NCBI GenBank assembly: GCA_964467985.1
Contig: CAYXTP010000015.1
Location: 26,300-90,299 of the forward strand
Direction: 5' to 3'
Length of the DNA stretch: 64,000 nucleotides
DNA from: GCA-2720975 sp964467985
Lineage (GTDB): Bacteria; Planctomycetota; UBA1135; GCA-002686595
The notes beneath the pieces are model-generated. The model searched no databases. It was not told where the DNA came from and saw nothing but the letters and a program-made list of their open reading frames with translations. The position numbers and the translations under genes were made by a program. Shown here one piece after another: positions 33,404-41,819 of this stretch (its first letter is position 1; each line of letters starts with the position of its first letter).

Positions 33404-36234
33404 TGGTTACACGAGTCTGGACTTCTCTCTTGCTATGCCTGGGAACCACCGCAGCGCCGGCACTCACGGCTACGCCGCAGGATGATCTCACGCGTGAGCA
33501 GGCTGCCTTGGCGGAAGAGCAACTGCTCTTGCACCGCCAGCTGCTGCGATTGCGAGAGACGATGGTCACCCTTGCTCAGCGTCTAGAGGTCGAGGGACGT
33601 GTGCATGCTGCAGAGTTGCTCCGGGCAGGCATCGCCCACTTGGACACGCGCGCAGGTGACACCGAGGCGCGAACCCTGGAAGAGTGGATGGACCGCACCC
33701 GCGAGGACATCCGCGCCGGCCGCACGAACACGGCGCTAGAAAACCAGGAGCGCATCCTGGTGAACCTAGCCAACTTGCTGGACATCTTGATGGATCGGCA
33801 GGGACTTGAGAACCTGGATAAGGAACTGGAGCGACTCAAGCAAGTGCGCGCCGGCCTGGACCAATTGGCGAATGAGGAAGCCGATCTGCGCAAGGACACT
33901 GAGCAGCTACGCGAAGATTCATCCAATGCAGCCCAGGAACAACTGGGCGAGGAATTATCGGAAGCCCTGGCTGAACAGCGTTCGATCCTAGCAGCCAGCG
34001 AAGAGCAAAGCCGCAGCAGCGGAGTGTTTGACCTCGAGGCCTTCCGCTCTCGGCTTGAGGCCTTGCTCGCGGCCCAGAGCGTGAGCGAAGAGGTATTCGC
34101 CAACTGGGACGCTGAAGCTCAAGAGCGTTTGAGCCAGATGCGGTCGCCGTTGGAGGAAGCTCGGGCTGCGCGAGCCGACCAGGAGCGCCTGGAGCGTGGC
34201 GCGGCGGAACTGCGGGCAGCGGCGAGTGCGCTTGAGAAGGGAGAGCCCAGCGCCGAGCTCGCCCAGGCGGCAGAACGCGCGCAACGCGGGGCGCGGACAT
34301 CTGGCAGGAAAGCTGCGCAGGCAGTGGCTGAGGCCTTGGCCGAAGCGTTGGAAGCGGCCGAGGCGGCCAGCGACGACGCTCAACGCAGAGCTGCGGCCGA
34401 ACAGGTTGGTCAATCGGCTGCAGCAATGGCTGACCAGGCGCAACGCGCCGGACAACAGGGCGCCGCCGCGCAAGAACAGGCCGAGGCCCTCGCGAAGTCC
34501 ATGGCCGAAGAAGACAACGCCGCGGGTCGGACGGCGGAACGAGTGCTCGAGGCCCTCGAAGATACCCATGACCTGGAAGCGGCCTCCGACGCACTGGACA
34601 AGGGCATCGCAGTACAGAGAAACACAGCCCAGGCGTTGGAAGCGTCCCAGGATCAGGGCGCAGAGGAAACCAGGTCCCTCGAACGTGAAGTAGCCAGCGC
34701 GGCTCAGCGCCAAGACATCGACAACGCCGACGCCCTGGCTGAAGCCCTGCAGGAAGCTCAAGCCGCACTTAACGAAGCGGCCGAGGCTGCCCGGCAAGGC
34801 CAACCCCAGGCAGGTCGGAAAGCTGCGGAACGTGGAACCAAGGCCTTGGAGAAGGCACTGGCCGCCGTGTCCCAGGCCTTGACTGAGGCCACAGAAAACC
34901 GCGACAGCGCGCAGCAAGCAGAACTGCAAGAACGACAGGAGCAGCTTGCCGAAAAAATGGACCAGCTCGAAGCCCTGACGTCCGAGGGATCGATGGATCC
35001 GGCGACAGAGCAAAGCGTTCAGGAAGCACTTTCTCAGGCCCAACAGGCCATGCAAGACGCTTCGAGCCAAATGGGACCCAAGGGAAGTCGGACGAGTTCA
35101 CAGCAAGCCCAACGCGAAGCCATCGACCAGATGGAGAAGGCTCGGCGCGAAGCGGAAGCCGGAGTTCAGCCTCAAACCCAGGAGCAGAGAGAGCGCGCGC
35201 AAGAACAAGCCCAGCGCCAAAAGGCTATCGAGCAGATGCTCTTGGAGCTGGCCAAGCTCAACGAGGAGCGCGAGTCTCCCCTGGCCCAACCCGACCTGGA
35301 AGCCGCAGCAAAGAGCGCGAGCGAAGCCTCCGAGTCCCTCTCGGAGGGCGACCTCGACCAGGCTCAGAAGCAGGAGGAGAAGACCGAACAGGAGATACGG
35401 GATGCCCTAGATGATCTTGACGAGGAAGAGGAGCAGTATCAGCGCCTCAGGCAAGAGGAACTTCTGTTCCGTGTGGCTGAGGAGGTTCAGGCCATGCTCG
35501 ACATGCTAGAAGAGCAGATGCGCGCCACGGAAGAAATCGCCGCCTCTCGTGCAGGTCGGACACGAGTCAGTCGCTCCGACCGCGCTCGGTTGCGCAACAC
35601 CGGTCGCGAATTCGAGGCTATTGCCCAACGCGCCGGACAGGTGCGCAATGCAATTGAGGAAGAAGGCATCGTGGTCTTCACGGAAATCGTGCGCAACGTG
35701 GAGTCCGATCTAGTCCGCATCGCCCGAGACATGGGAGAGGCGGGCGGCTACCAGAGCGGTGAACGCATCCAAGCCATACAAGAAGATGTGCACCGCAATC
35801 TGACCTGGCTGAGGGATGCGCTCAAGAAGGAATTGAGCGACCGACAACAAGATCAGGGAGAGGAGGAACAGCAGGGTGCAGGAGGGGGATCCGGGCCGCC
35901 CCAGAAACCCCCGCTGGTGCCAGACGTGGCCGAATTGAAACTGCTGCGCATGATGGAAATGGAGGTGCTCGCCAAGCTCGAGCAACAGCTGAAACTGCAC
36001 CCCGAATTGGCGGGCCCCATCGAGGACCTAGACCCCCTCCTACTGGAAGATATCTCGCGCCTGGCCTATCAGCACAATCGGATCAGCGAGCTGTTCGTCC
36101 TTTTCCGCCAGCGCCTGGAAATCCCCGCACCGCCCGAGGGGGACGGAGATAGCCCGCCAGTACAGCCCGAGACCGACCGAAAGAGCCCAGTGGACACAAA
36201 TCCTGGCGAAGCGCCCGATGATGGGCGAAGATGA
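33400..36234 (+). CDS. Secreted giant coiled-coil protein
   Basis: A 944-residue exported protein with a signal peptide (MVTRVWTSLLLCLGTTAAPALTA). Most of the rest is predicted helix very rich in Ala, Gln, Glu and Arg, with continuous heptads from about 30 to 720 and Ala/Gln-rich tracts near 330-560. Near residue 850 is a glycine-rich stretch (QQGAGGGSGPPQKPPL), followed by a conserved-looking end (VPDVAELKLLRMMEMEVLAKL). It overlaps the DUF4175-like gene by four bases (ATGATG). Probably a filament or spacer in the envelope. Confidence 0.8.
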   Translation: MMVTRVWTSLLLCLGTTAAPALTATPQDDLTREQAALAEEQLLLHRQLLRLRETMVTLAQRLEVEGRVHAAELLRAGIAHLDTRAGDTEARTLEEWMDRTREDIRAGRTNTALENQERILVNLANLLDILMDRQGLENLDKELERLKQVRAGLDQLANEEADLRKDTEQLREDSSNAAQEQLGEELSEALAEQRSILAASEEQSRSSGVFDLEAFRSRLEALLAAQSVSEEVFANWDAEAQERLSQMRSPLEEARAARADQERLERGAAELRAAASALEKGEPSAELAQAAERAQRGARTSGRKAAQAVAEALAEALEAAEAASDDAQRRAAAEQVGQSAAAMADQAQRAGQQGAAAQEQAEALAKSMAEEDNAAGRTAERVLEALEDTHDLEAASDALDKGIAVQRNTAQALEASQDQGAEETRSLEREVASAAQRQDIDNADALAEALQEAQAALNEAAEAARQGQPQAGRKAAERGTKALEKALAAVSQALTEATENRDSAQQAELQERQEQLAEKMDQLEALTSEGSMDPATEQSVQEALSQAQQAMQDASSQMGPKGSRTSSQQAQREAIDQMEKARREAEAGVQPQTQEQRERAQEQAQRQKAIEQMLLELAKLNEERESPLAQPDLEAAAKSASEASESLSEGDLDQAQKQEEKTEQEIRDALDDLDEEEEQYQRLRQEELLFRVAEEVQAMLDMLEEQMRATEEIAASRAGRTRVSRSDRARLRNTGREFEAIAQRAGQVRNAIEEEGIVVFTEIVRNVESDLVRIARDMGEAGGYQSGERIQAIQEDVHRNLTWLRDALKKELSDRQQDQGEEEQQGAGGGSGPPQKPPLVPDVAELKLLRMMEMEVLAKLEQQLKLHPELAGPIEDLDPLLLEDISRLAYQHNRISELFVLFRQRLEIPAPPEGDGDSPPVQPETDRKSPVDTNPGEAPDDGRR

Positions 36235-36701
36235 ACTGGTCCAATCGGACCCCCAAGACTATGAAACAACTTCAACTCCTCGCGCCCCTCTCCCGACTGC
36301 AATCTCCGACCCGCCGGGCCGGACTCCTCTGCGGTGTGCTGTTCGCCAGCCCCCTGGTCGCGAGCTGGGCTCAAGATCCCAAGCCGATCCAGCCTTCCGT
36401 CCGAGACTTGGTCGAGGCCGAGCGCTCTCCTCAAGATGAAATGCTGGAGTTGTTCCACGCCGTGGAACTGCGCATGCGCGATATGGGGTCCTATCTGCTG
36501 GACGCCTCCGCTGGCGACACGTCCCGACTGGGCAGCATGCGGGAGAGCGGTCTGGCTGACTTGATCGCCGAAGCGCGGCCCGAGAGATTGAACGCCGGCG
36601 GAATCGCCGACTTGCTCTCTGCCACGCGCGGTGAAGGCGACAGAGTCCTGGAGGACATCGACCGCATCCTCGAGATCGCCGAAGAGCAAGGCGGCACATG
36701 A
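36231..36701 (+). CDS. Small exported helical protein
   Basis: A 156-residue protein with a signal-like segment (AGLLCGVLFASPLVASWAQ, about 30-48) followed by short helices (ERSPQDEMLELFHAVELRMRDMGSYLLDASAGD). The start at 36231 overlaps the previous stop by four bases; an inner start nearer the signal (MKQLQLL) is possible. No family recognised. Its place between the coiled-coil gene and the next small gene suggests a minor subunit of the same envelope assembly. Confidence 0.65.
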   Translation: MNWSNRTPKTMKQLQLLAPLSRLQSPTRRAGLLCGVLFASPLVASWAQDPKPIQPSVRDLVEAERSPQDEMLELFHAVELRMRDMGSYLLDASAGDTSRLGSMRESGLADLIAEARPERLNAGGIADLLSATRGEGDRVLEDIDRILEIAEEQGGT

Positions 36702-36710
36702 AGCGGAGCC

Positions 36711-37097
36711 ATGGCGGGCGACGGTCAGTCGCCTGGTGAGGGGAAACCACAACAAGGCCAGTCCGCTGGCAGCGACCCCAGTGGGCGCAAAGAGAAGACC
36801 CCCGATGGTCCTCAAGACCGGTCCCAGGATTCCCCGGGTCAGAACAACGAGCCCGGTGCGGACGGGCAGCCCAAGGGCAACAAGGCTGGACATCCCGAGG
36901 GCAACAAGAACGCGACCCAACCCGAAGAGGCCACCGGTGATCCGCTCATGGCTGTCGACGGTAAGGGCCAGTGGGGCAACCTGCCCGTGCACGTGCGTGA
37001 CTTGTTCCGAGCAGAAGGCGGACGCGATCTTCCTCCGCGTTACCGCGACTGGATTGACTCCTACTATCGGCGCTTGAATGAGCGCGATTCCGACTAG
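36711..37097 (+). CDS. Small hydrophilic protein with conserved C-terminal module
   Basis: A 128-residue protein. The first 80 residues are low complexity, rich in Gly, Gln, Pro, Asn and Lys. The last 45 residues are ordered: WGNLPVHVRDLFRAEGGRDLPPRYRDWIDSYYRRLNE. I recall similar endings (W-x-LP...R-RY...YYR-L) in planctomycete operon proteins, but this is from memory. It overlaps the next gene by 20 bases in another frame, so the pair are tightly packed. No signal peptide is seen, so it may be cytoplasmic or be carried by partners. Confidence 0.6.
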   Translation: MAGDGQSPGEGKPQQGQSAGSDPSGRKEKTPDGPQDRSQDSPGQNNEPGADGQPKGNKAGHPEGNKNATQPEEATGDPLMAVDGKGQWGNLPVHVRDLFRAEGGRDLPPRYRDWIDSYYRRLNERDSD

Positions 37098-38328
37098 GCC
37101 TTCTGGAGAGCGGTATGCCACATCCGTGGCCGTGCCGAGCCTGTGGCTGTCCATGGCGGTGATGAGCCTCCTGGGTCCGCCTGCGCTGGCGGATCGTAGC
37201 GACTCAGGTCGAACGGGAGCCAGGAGTCGACCTATCCAGCAGATCGTCGCCCAGGACGACAAGGGAGGGTCCCCCATCGAACGCCCCCGCGAACGGCCGG
37301 CGGGCCCCGAAGATCCACTGAGGCTGTGTCGCGAACGCGGAGTGGCCTGGCTCGCGAAGGACATTCTGGCTGGGGGTCGGGTCTCTCTGGGAGAGGAGGC
37401 CCACGCAGCCCCTGTGGGCGTCACCTCACTCGCCGCCCTGGCTCTCATGGCAGGAGGCAACACGACCAACCGCGGCCCACACCAGGCAGCCCTGACTCGA
37501 GTCATCGACTACTTGCTCGATCACTCGGCTGGCGAGGACGAGCCCCATCCCGGCTTCATTGCAACGAGAGGCGACCTGCAATCCCGCAATCACGGGCACG
37601 GCCTCGCGCTGCTGGCGCTGACCCAGGCCTACTCCCTCTCCCCCGGCAGCCCGCGTGGCAAGCGACTGGCAGTGGCGATCCGAGCTGGCGTGCGATGCAT
37701 CGAGAAAGCGCAGACGACCGACGGGGGTTGGTACTACACACCTGATCCCGTCGACCTGCACGAAGGATCAGTCACCGTCTGTCTGCTCCAGGCTCTACGC
37801 GGTGCTCGCAACATCGGGTTCGAGGTGGATGGCGATGTCATTGAGCGGGCGGTGGCGTACGTGCGCTCCTTGCAGGACGATCAGGGCGGATTCATGTACT
37901 CGCACCAACAACCCCAGACTTCGGTGGCTCTGACCGGAGCCTGTTTGTCGACCCTGCACGCGATTGGGGTCTACGATGGCCGTGTCGTGGAGGACGGCTA
38001 TCTCTACGTCTGGCGCAAGCTCGCGCTGCGAGAAGAGGGCCAGGCCCAGGGCCGACGGTCGCTGGATGCGCGCTACCCCTTCTACGAGAGGTTCTACCTG
38101 GCCCAAGCGCTGTGGCAGCACCCGGACGAGAAGGTCTTCCGGTCCTGGGCTGAAAAGGAAACCCGGCTGGTGCTCCTGAGCCAAGCTGCGGACGGGTCTT
38201 GGCGCGACGAGAGGTTCGATACGGCTGGGCGCGGAATCGTGGGGCGCTATGGATCGGCCTACGCCACTGCCATGAACGTGCTGTACCTCTCCGTACCCGA
38301 GGGCGCGCTGCCGATTTTTCAGCGCTAG
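37078..38328 (+). CDS. Secreted alpha-toroid (prenyltransferase/squalene-oxidase repeat) protein 2
   Basis: A 416-residue exported toroid protein with a signal peptide (about 19-38, VPSLWLSMAVMSLLGPPALA) and a proline-rich linker. Repeats include GVAWLAKDILAGGRVSLG, GVRCIEKAQTTDGGWYY, YVRSLQDDQGGFMY and LVLLSQAADGSWR, with the same end as the paralogue (LPIFQR). It is the last gene of the MoxR operon and the duplicate of protein 1 in a shared role. No cyclase catalytic motif is visible. Confidence 0.87.
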   Translation: MSAIPTRPSGERYATSVAVPSLWLSMAVMSLLGPPALADRSDSGRTGARSRPIQQIVAQDDKGGSPIERPRERPAGPEDPLRLCRERGVAWLAKDILAGGRVSLGEEAHAAPVGVTSLAALALMAGGNTTNRGPHQAALTRVIDYLLDHSAGEDEPHPGFIATRGDLQSRNHGHGLALLALTQAYSLSPGSPRGKRLAVAIRAGVRCIEKAQTTDGGWYYTPDPVDLHEGSVTVCLLQALRGARNIGFEVDGDVIERAVAYVRSLQDDQGGFMYSHQQPQTSVALTGACLSTLHAIGVYDGRVVEDGYLYVWRKLALREEGQAQGRRSLDARYPFYERFYLAQALWQHPDEKVFRSWAEKETRLVLLSQAADGSWRDERFDTAGRGIVGRYGSAYATAMNVLYLSVPEGALPIFQR

Positions 38329-38521
38329 GCGGTCACCCCCGTGGATCCGAATTCGTCAGCCCGGGTGGGTGGGGGCGGCGGTGGCGTGCCGGCCTTGGCT
38401 CACGGAATTGCGCATCGAGTCGCGGGGCCTGACGCAGGGCCTGACGGGACATGGGCGCGGAAATCGAAAGCGGGCCCACGACTGGCCACGCTCCCCCGGC
38501 ACGAACACCGCCGCTCCGTAT

Positions 38522-39340
38522 TCAGACGGCGGCTTCCCGCATCGCCATGTTGGCTTCAAAAATGGCTGCCATCAGTGCGGATTTCTTCTCGTGCAATTCG
38601 TCGTCGGCTGCAAGACCTTGCACGCTGTCGAACTCCGAGGCGATGCCTGTATCCACGACACCGGCTCGACGCGCTTGATCCAGGTGCTGTTCGGTTTCGG
38701 ATAGCAACTGGCCCAGCTTGGTGATGCGGCGCTCCAGCACACCGATTTCCTCTTGGTGGCGCTGCAAACGCTCGCGCTCGAGGTTCCCTCGCTCGCGACG
38801 AAGTTCCTGCACGGTCACCTTGATGACCTCGCGTTCAAGTGCCGAAGGCGCGTTGGGCTTTCCGCCCCATGAGACAAACAAATCCCTCAGGCGTGATTCG
38901 AGTTCTTCGTCGGCGGGAGCGGCAATGCCTCCGACGCTCATCAAGGCACGTTCCTGTTCAGCGACATGCTTGCGACGCCCGGCCAATTCCTGTTTCAGCT
39001 GGTCGAGGGCTGTAACCGCGTGCTCCTCGACATCAGACAATTCGTCCTCGACAGGGGTGTCGGACGCGGCGAGCGACATGAATTCCTTGCGAGCCGTGAC
39101 CGATACGCTGTCGAATTGAGCGTCTTCCTCTTCCTGTCCCCCGTCATTGCGCAGGGTTCGGGCTAGTAAGGCGCGGTTCACGGCCTTCTCGATCAACTGA
39201 GCGACGCGCTTCATGCTGACCGAGCGCAGGTTGGAAACACCCCTTCGCTGAAGCTCCTCGGGCGTGGTCTGTCGTGACCAGCGGCGCAGTGTCTCTGCGA
39301 CCGGATCGTTTTGCGGGGGCTGCATGCTAGGGTCTGCCAT
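38522..39340 (-). CDS. Coiled-coil protein of unknown function
   Basis: A 272-residue soluble protein. It begins QPPQNDPVAETLRRWSRQTTPEELQRRGVSNLRSVSM, and the rest is helical: LIEKAVNRALLARTL, LDQLKQELAGRRKHVAEQERALMSV, LERRITKLGQLLSETEQHLDQAR. The start MADPSM at 39340 is preferred; one further upstream (39355, MGATR) is possible. It is antiparallel to the MoxR operon and divergent from the NHL gene, with 117 bases between. The N-terminal SxxR pattern resembles a DNA- or membrane-binding helix, but I do not recognise the family. Confidence 0.65.
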   Translation of the reverse strand: MADPSMQPPQNDPVAETLRRWSRQTTPEELQRRGVSNLRSVSMKRVAQLIEKAVNRALLARTLRNDGGQEEEDAQFDSVSVTARKEFMSLAASDTPVEDELSDVEEHAVTALDQLKQELAGRRKHVAEQERALMSVGGIAAPADEELESRLRDLFVSWGGKPNAPSALEREVIKVTVQELRRERGNLERERLQRHQEEIGVLERRITKLGQLLSETEQHLDQARRAGVVDTGIASEFDSVQGLAADDELHEKKSALMAAIFEANMAMREAAV

Positions 39341-39457
39341 TCTCGTGGCTCCCATGAGGGTACTCAGCTTGCGTAATGAAGAGAATCCTGCGCTGCCCGA
39401 TTCGACCCCAACAGACCCGCAACGTGGCGTGCTGGCCCTGGCCCAAGCCCCGCTAGG

Positions 39458-41407
39458 ATGTCCCTCATGACCCTGCTCCTCGCGCTTCTCCTCTCCCAAG
39501 TCCCGACGGAGGACGGTTCGACCCATTTGGGAGCTTGGAAGCACTCGATCCATGGCCTGGTCCAACCCGGAGCTGTCGCCATCGGTCCCGGGGGAAGAAT
39601 CCACGTGGCTGAAGTCGGTGCGGGCAGGGTGTCCATCTTTGATGTCGACGGCAACGCACTGGGAGTGCTTGAGACCGTCGACCCCCCGCTGCGCGCGCCC
39701 GAGGGTATTGCCGTGTCACCCGACGGCTTGCGCTTCGTGAGCGATTCGGGAAACCACCGCGTGGTGATCTTCGATGCCGATGGTCAGTTCAAGGGTGAGT
39801 TCGGCGGTCGAGGCTGGCGAGCGGGCCAGTTTCTGAGACCCATGGGCATCGACGCCGGAGAGCATCGGGTACTCGTGGCCGATTCCGGCAACCAGCGAGT
39901 GCAGTCCTTTGATCACGCGGGCAAGCCGCTGTCTTCCCAGCCACTCCACACCTTGTCCTCCGAGCAGCCCGAATACCGTGACACTTGGCCAACAGACGTC
40001 GCCCTCAACCCGTCGGGAGACGGCTGGGCGCTGGACAGCGGCTCCTGCGGACTCATCGTGCTTGGCCAGGAGGGGCTCGTCGGGCCCCGACATGGAGAAT
40101 TCGGGTTCTTCCCTGGCACCTTTGCCTCCCCGCGCGGGTTCGCTCACCATGCGTCGCGTCTGTATATCGCGGACACCGAAAACCACCGCATCCAGGTGTT
40201 CGAGAGCCGGGACTTCGGTCATTCACTGACGACGACGCTCAAGCCCGCCTACATCTGGGGCGTTCACGCCAATCGTCCCCGAGAAGGACGCGGCAAGCTC
40301 CACTACCCGCGTGACGTTGCCGTGGCTCCGGACGGAAGTTTCGCTGCCGTGGCGGAACCCCTGGACGGTCGCGTACAGATATTTGTGAGAGCTGCAGGAT
40401 CCGCACCACAAGTGGATGCCCAGCGAGCGACCACAGGACAGGCAGCCGTGCACTTCGGAATGGAGCTGGCAACGGACGGTCCGTTGCTTGTCATTGTTGA
40501 GCCCGAAACGGCCCAACTCTTGATTCACGACCTGCGTCGCCCCGAACCCGAGCGCCGCAACCCACCCCTACTGATATCCAAAGCTGGCGGACGGGGCCTG
40601 AGCCTGGGGCACTATCGGAGACCTGCCGGCATGGACCTGGACTATGACGCCCGTCGCATTCTCGTCTGCGATCGTGGCAGCCGACGCGTGCACGAGCTGC
40701 GTTTCCGTCACGATCCCGACGGGGAAATCGCCCAGGACTTTGAAATGGTTTCGGCAGTACGGATGATTGATTTCCGACGACCCGGAGCCACGGGGGAGAC
40801 GTCGTTTCCATGGCCGGTCGAGCCCATTGCGGTTCAACGAACGGCCGACGGTGGCATGTTGGTTCTCGACGCCGCCAACGCCTGCGTCCATCGATTCGAT
40901 AGCCGCTGGGCTCATCAAGGGAGTTTGGGTGAGTACGGATCGGGCCTCGGTCAGCTCAACGCGCCGGTCGATCTAGAACTCTCGGTTGACGAGACTCACC
41001 TGTTCGTCTCGGACCCGGGCAATGGGCGCCTGCTGCGCTGGTCCTTGGCTGACGAGGCGCCGACAGTCGTTGGGGAAGAACAGTTGCGAGGACCGCATGG
41101 ACTTGCCTTCGGACCCGATGGGCGTATTTGGGTCAGTGATGCGGTGACGCATCAGGTGTGGGCTTTCGATTCCGAACTGAATGGGCAGTGGGTCTTCGGC
41201 GAGGAGGGTCTGGCGCGTGGTGGTTTGTTGGCTCCCCGAGGTTTGGCGTTCACGGATACGGGTGAGTGCATCATCATGGACCACGGCAATCACCGTGGCA
41301 TCGTCTTGGACTCGCAAGGTAACTTCCTGGATGCCTTCGGACCCAGAAGCTACACGCGCCCCGCTCTGCGACCCGAGCGCTACCGTGAGGAGGACTACGA
41401 TGAGTAG
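39458..41407 (+). CDS. Secreted NHL-repeat beta-propeller protein
   Basis: A 649-residue exported protein with a short signal peptide (MTLLLALLLSQ). Repeated NHL blades have the pattern DSGNHRVVIFD, DSGNQRVQSFD, DTENHRIQVF, DHGNHRGIVLD. There are about ten blades, enough for two propellers. NHL proteins mostly bind ligands or proteins. The stop overlaps the lipoprotein start by eight bases, so this, the YtkA-like gene and the peroxidase are coupled. Likely periplasmic or surface-exposed. Confidence 0.87.
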   Translation: MSLMTLLLALLLSQVPTEDGSTHLGAWKHSIHGLVQPGAVAIGPGGRIHVAEVGAGRVSIFDVDGNALGVLETVDPPLRAPEGIAVSPDGLRFVSDSGNHRVVIFDADGQFKGEFGGRGWRAGQFLRPMGIDAGEHRVLVADSGNQRVQSFDHAGKPLSSQPLHTLSSEQPEYRDTWPTDVALNPSGDGWALDSGSCGLIVLGQEGLVGPRHGEFGFFPGTFASPRGFAHHASRLYIADTENHRIQVFESRDFGHSLTTTLKPAYIWGVHANRPREGRGKLHYPRDVAVAPDGSFAAVAEPLDGRVQIFVRAAGSAPQVDAQRATTGQAAVHFGMELATDGPLLVIVEPETAQLLIHDLRRPEPERRNPPLLISKAGGRGLSLGHYRRPAGMDLDYDARRILVCDRGSRRVHELRFRHDPDGEIAQDFEMVSAVRMIDFRRPGATGETSFPWPVEPIAVQRTADGGMLVLDAANACVHRFDSRWAHQGSLGEYGSGLGQLNAPVDLELSVDETHLFVSDPGNGRLLRWSLADEAPTVVGEEQLRGPHGLAFGPDGRIWVSDAVTHQVWAFDSELNGQWVFGEEGLARGGLLAPRGLAFTDTGECIIMDHGNHRGIVLDSQGNFLDAFGPRSYTRPALRPERYREEDYDE

Positions 41408-41819
41408 ATCTGCTAGATGGCTTGCAACAACTCTGACGCTGCTGCTCTGCGCCTGCCCCAAGAGCGACAGCTCGCCGCCCTCCGACGCACGCGCTACGTT
41501 GAGCCAAGCAGGTGGGTTTTACGTCCGCTGGAAGCCCAGCATCGAGCCGCCGCCGCTGAACAAGGCCTTTGATGGGACACTGTGGCTAAGTACCCGTGTC
41601 GAGGGAGAACCCATCGAATTGGCCCAGCTTGACGTCGACTGTCGCATGCCAGCTCACCGCCACGGAATGCTTCAAGAAGTAGACATCATCGAAGAAGGTG
41701 CAGGACGCTACTCCGTCCGTGGTTTCCTGTGTCACATGGCGGGCAACTGGGTCCTGCAGGTGGACCTGACCCAGGGCGCCATCACCGAAAGGGCGCAGTT
41801 TGACATTCTCATCGAATGA
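41400..41819 (+). CDS. YtkA-like lipoprotein
   Basis: A 139-residue lipoprotein. LATTLTLLLCAC is a lipobox-bearing signal, with the attached cysteine near residue 17 or 19. The mature part is a YtkA/FixH-like beta domain: FYVRWKPSIEPPPLNKAFDGTLWL, DVDCRMPAHRHGMLQEV, YSVRGFLCHMAGNWVLQVDL. The MPAHRHGM and CHMAGNW motifs are rich in Met and His, consistent with copper binding in this family. It lies between the NHL gene and a di-haem peroxidase, coupled to both. Confidence 0.85.
   Translation: MSRSARWLATTLTLLLCACPKSDSSPPSDARATLSQAGGFYVRWKPSIEPPPLNKAFDGTLWLSTRVEGEPIELAQLDVDCRMPAHRHGMLQEVDIIEEGAGRYSVRGFLCHMAGNWVLQVDLTQGAITERAQFDILIE

Noticed and set aside
33988..35070. A 360-codon open frame opposite the giant coiled coil
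   Set aside because: It is the antisense of Ala/Glu/Gln codons, which gives long open frames of Leu and Cys-like composition without motif.
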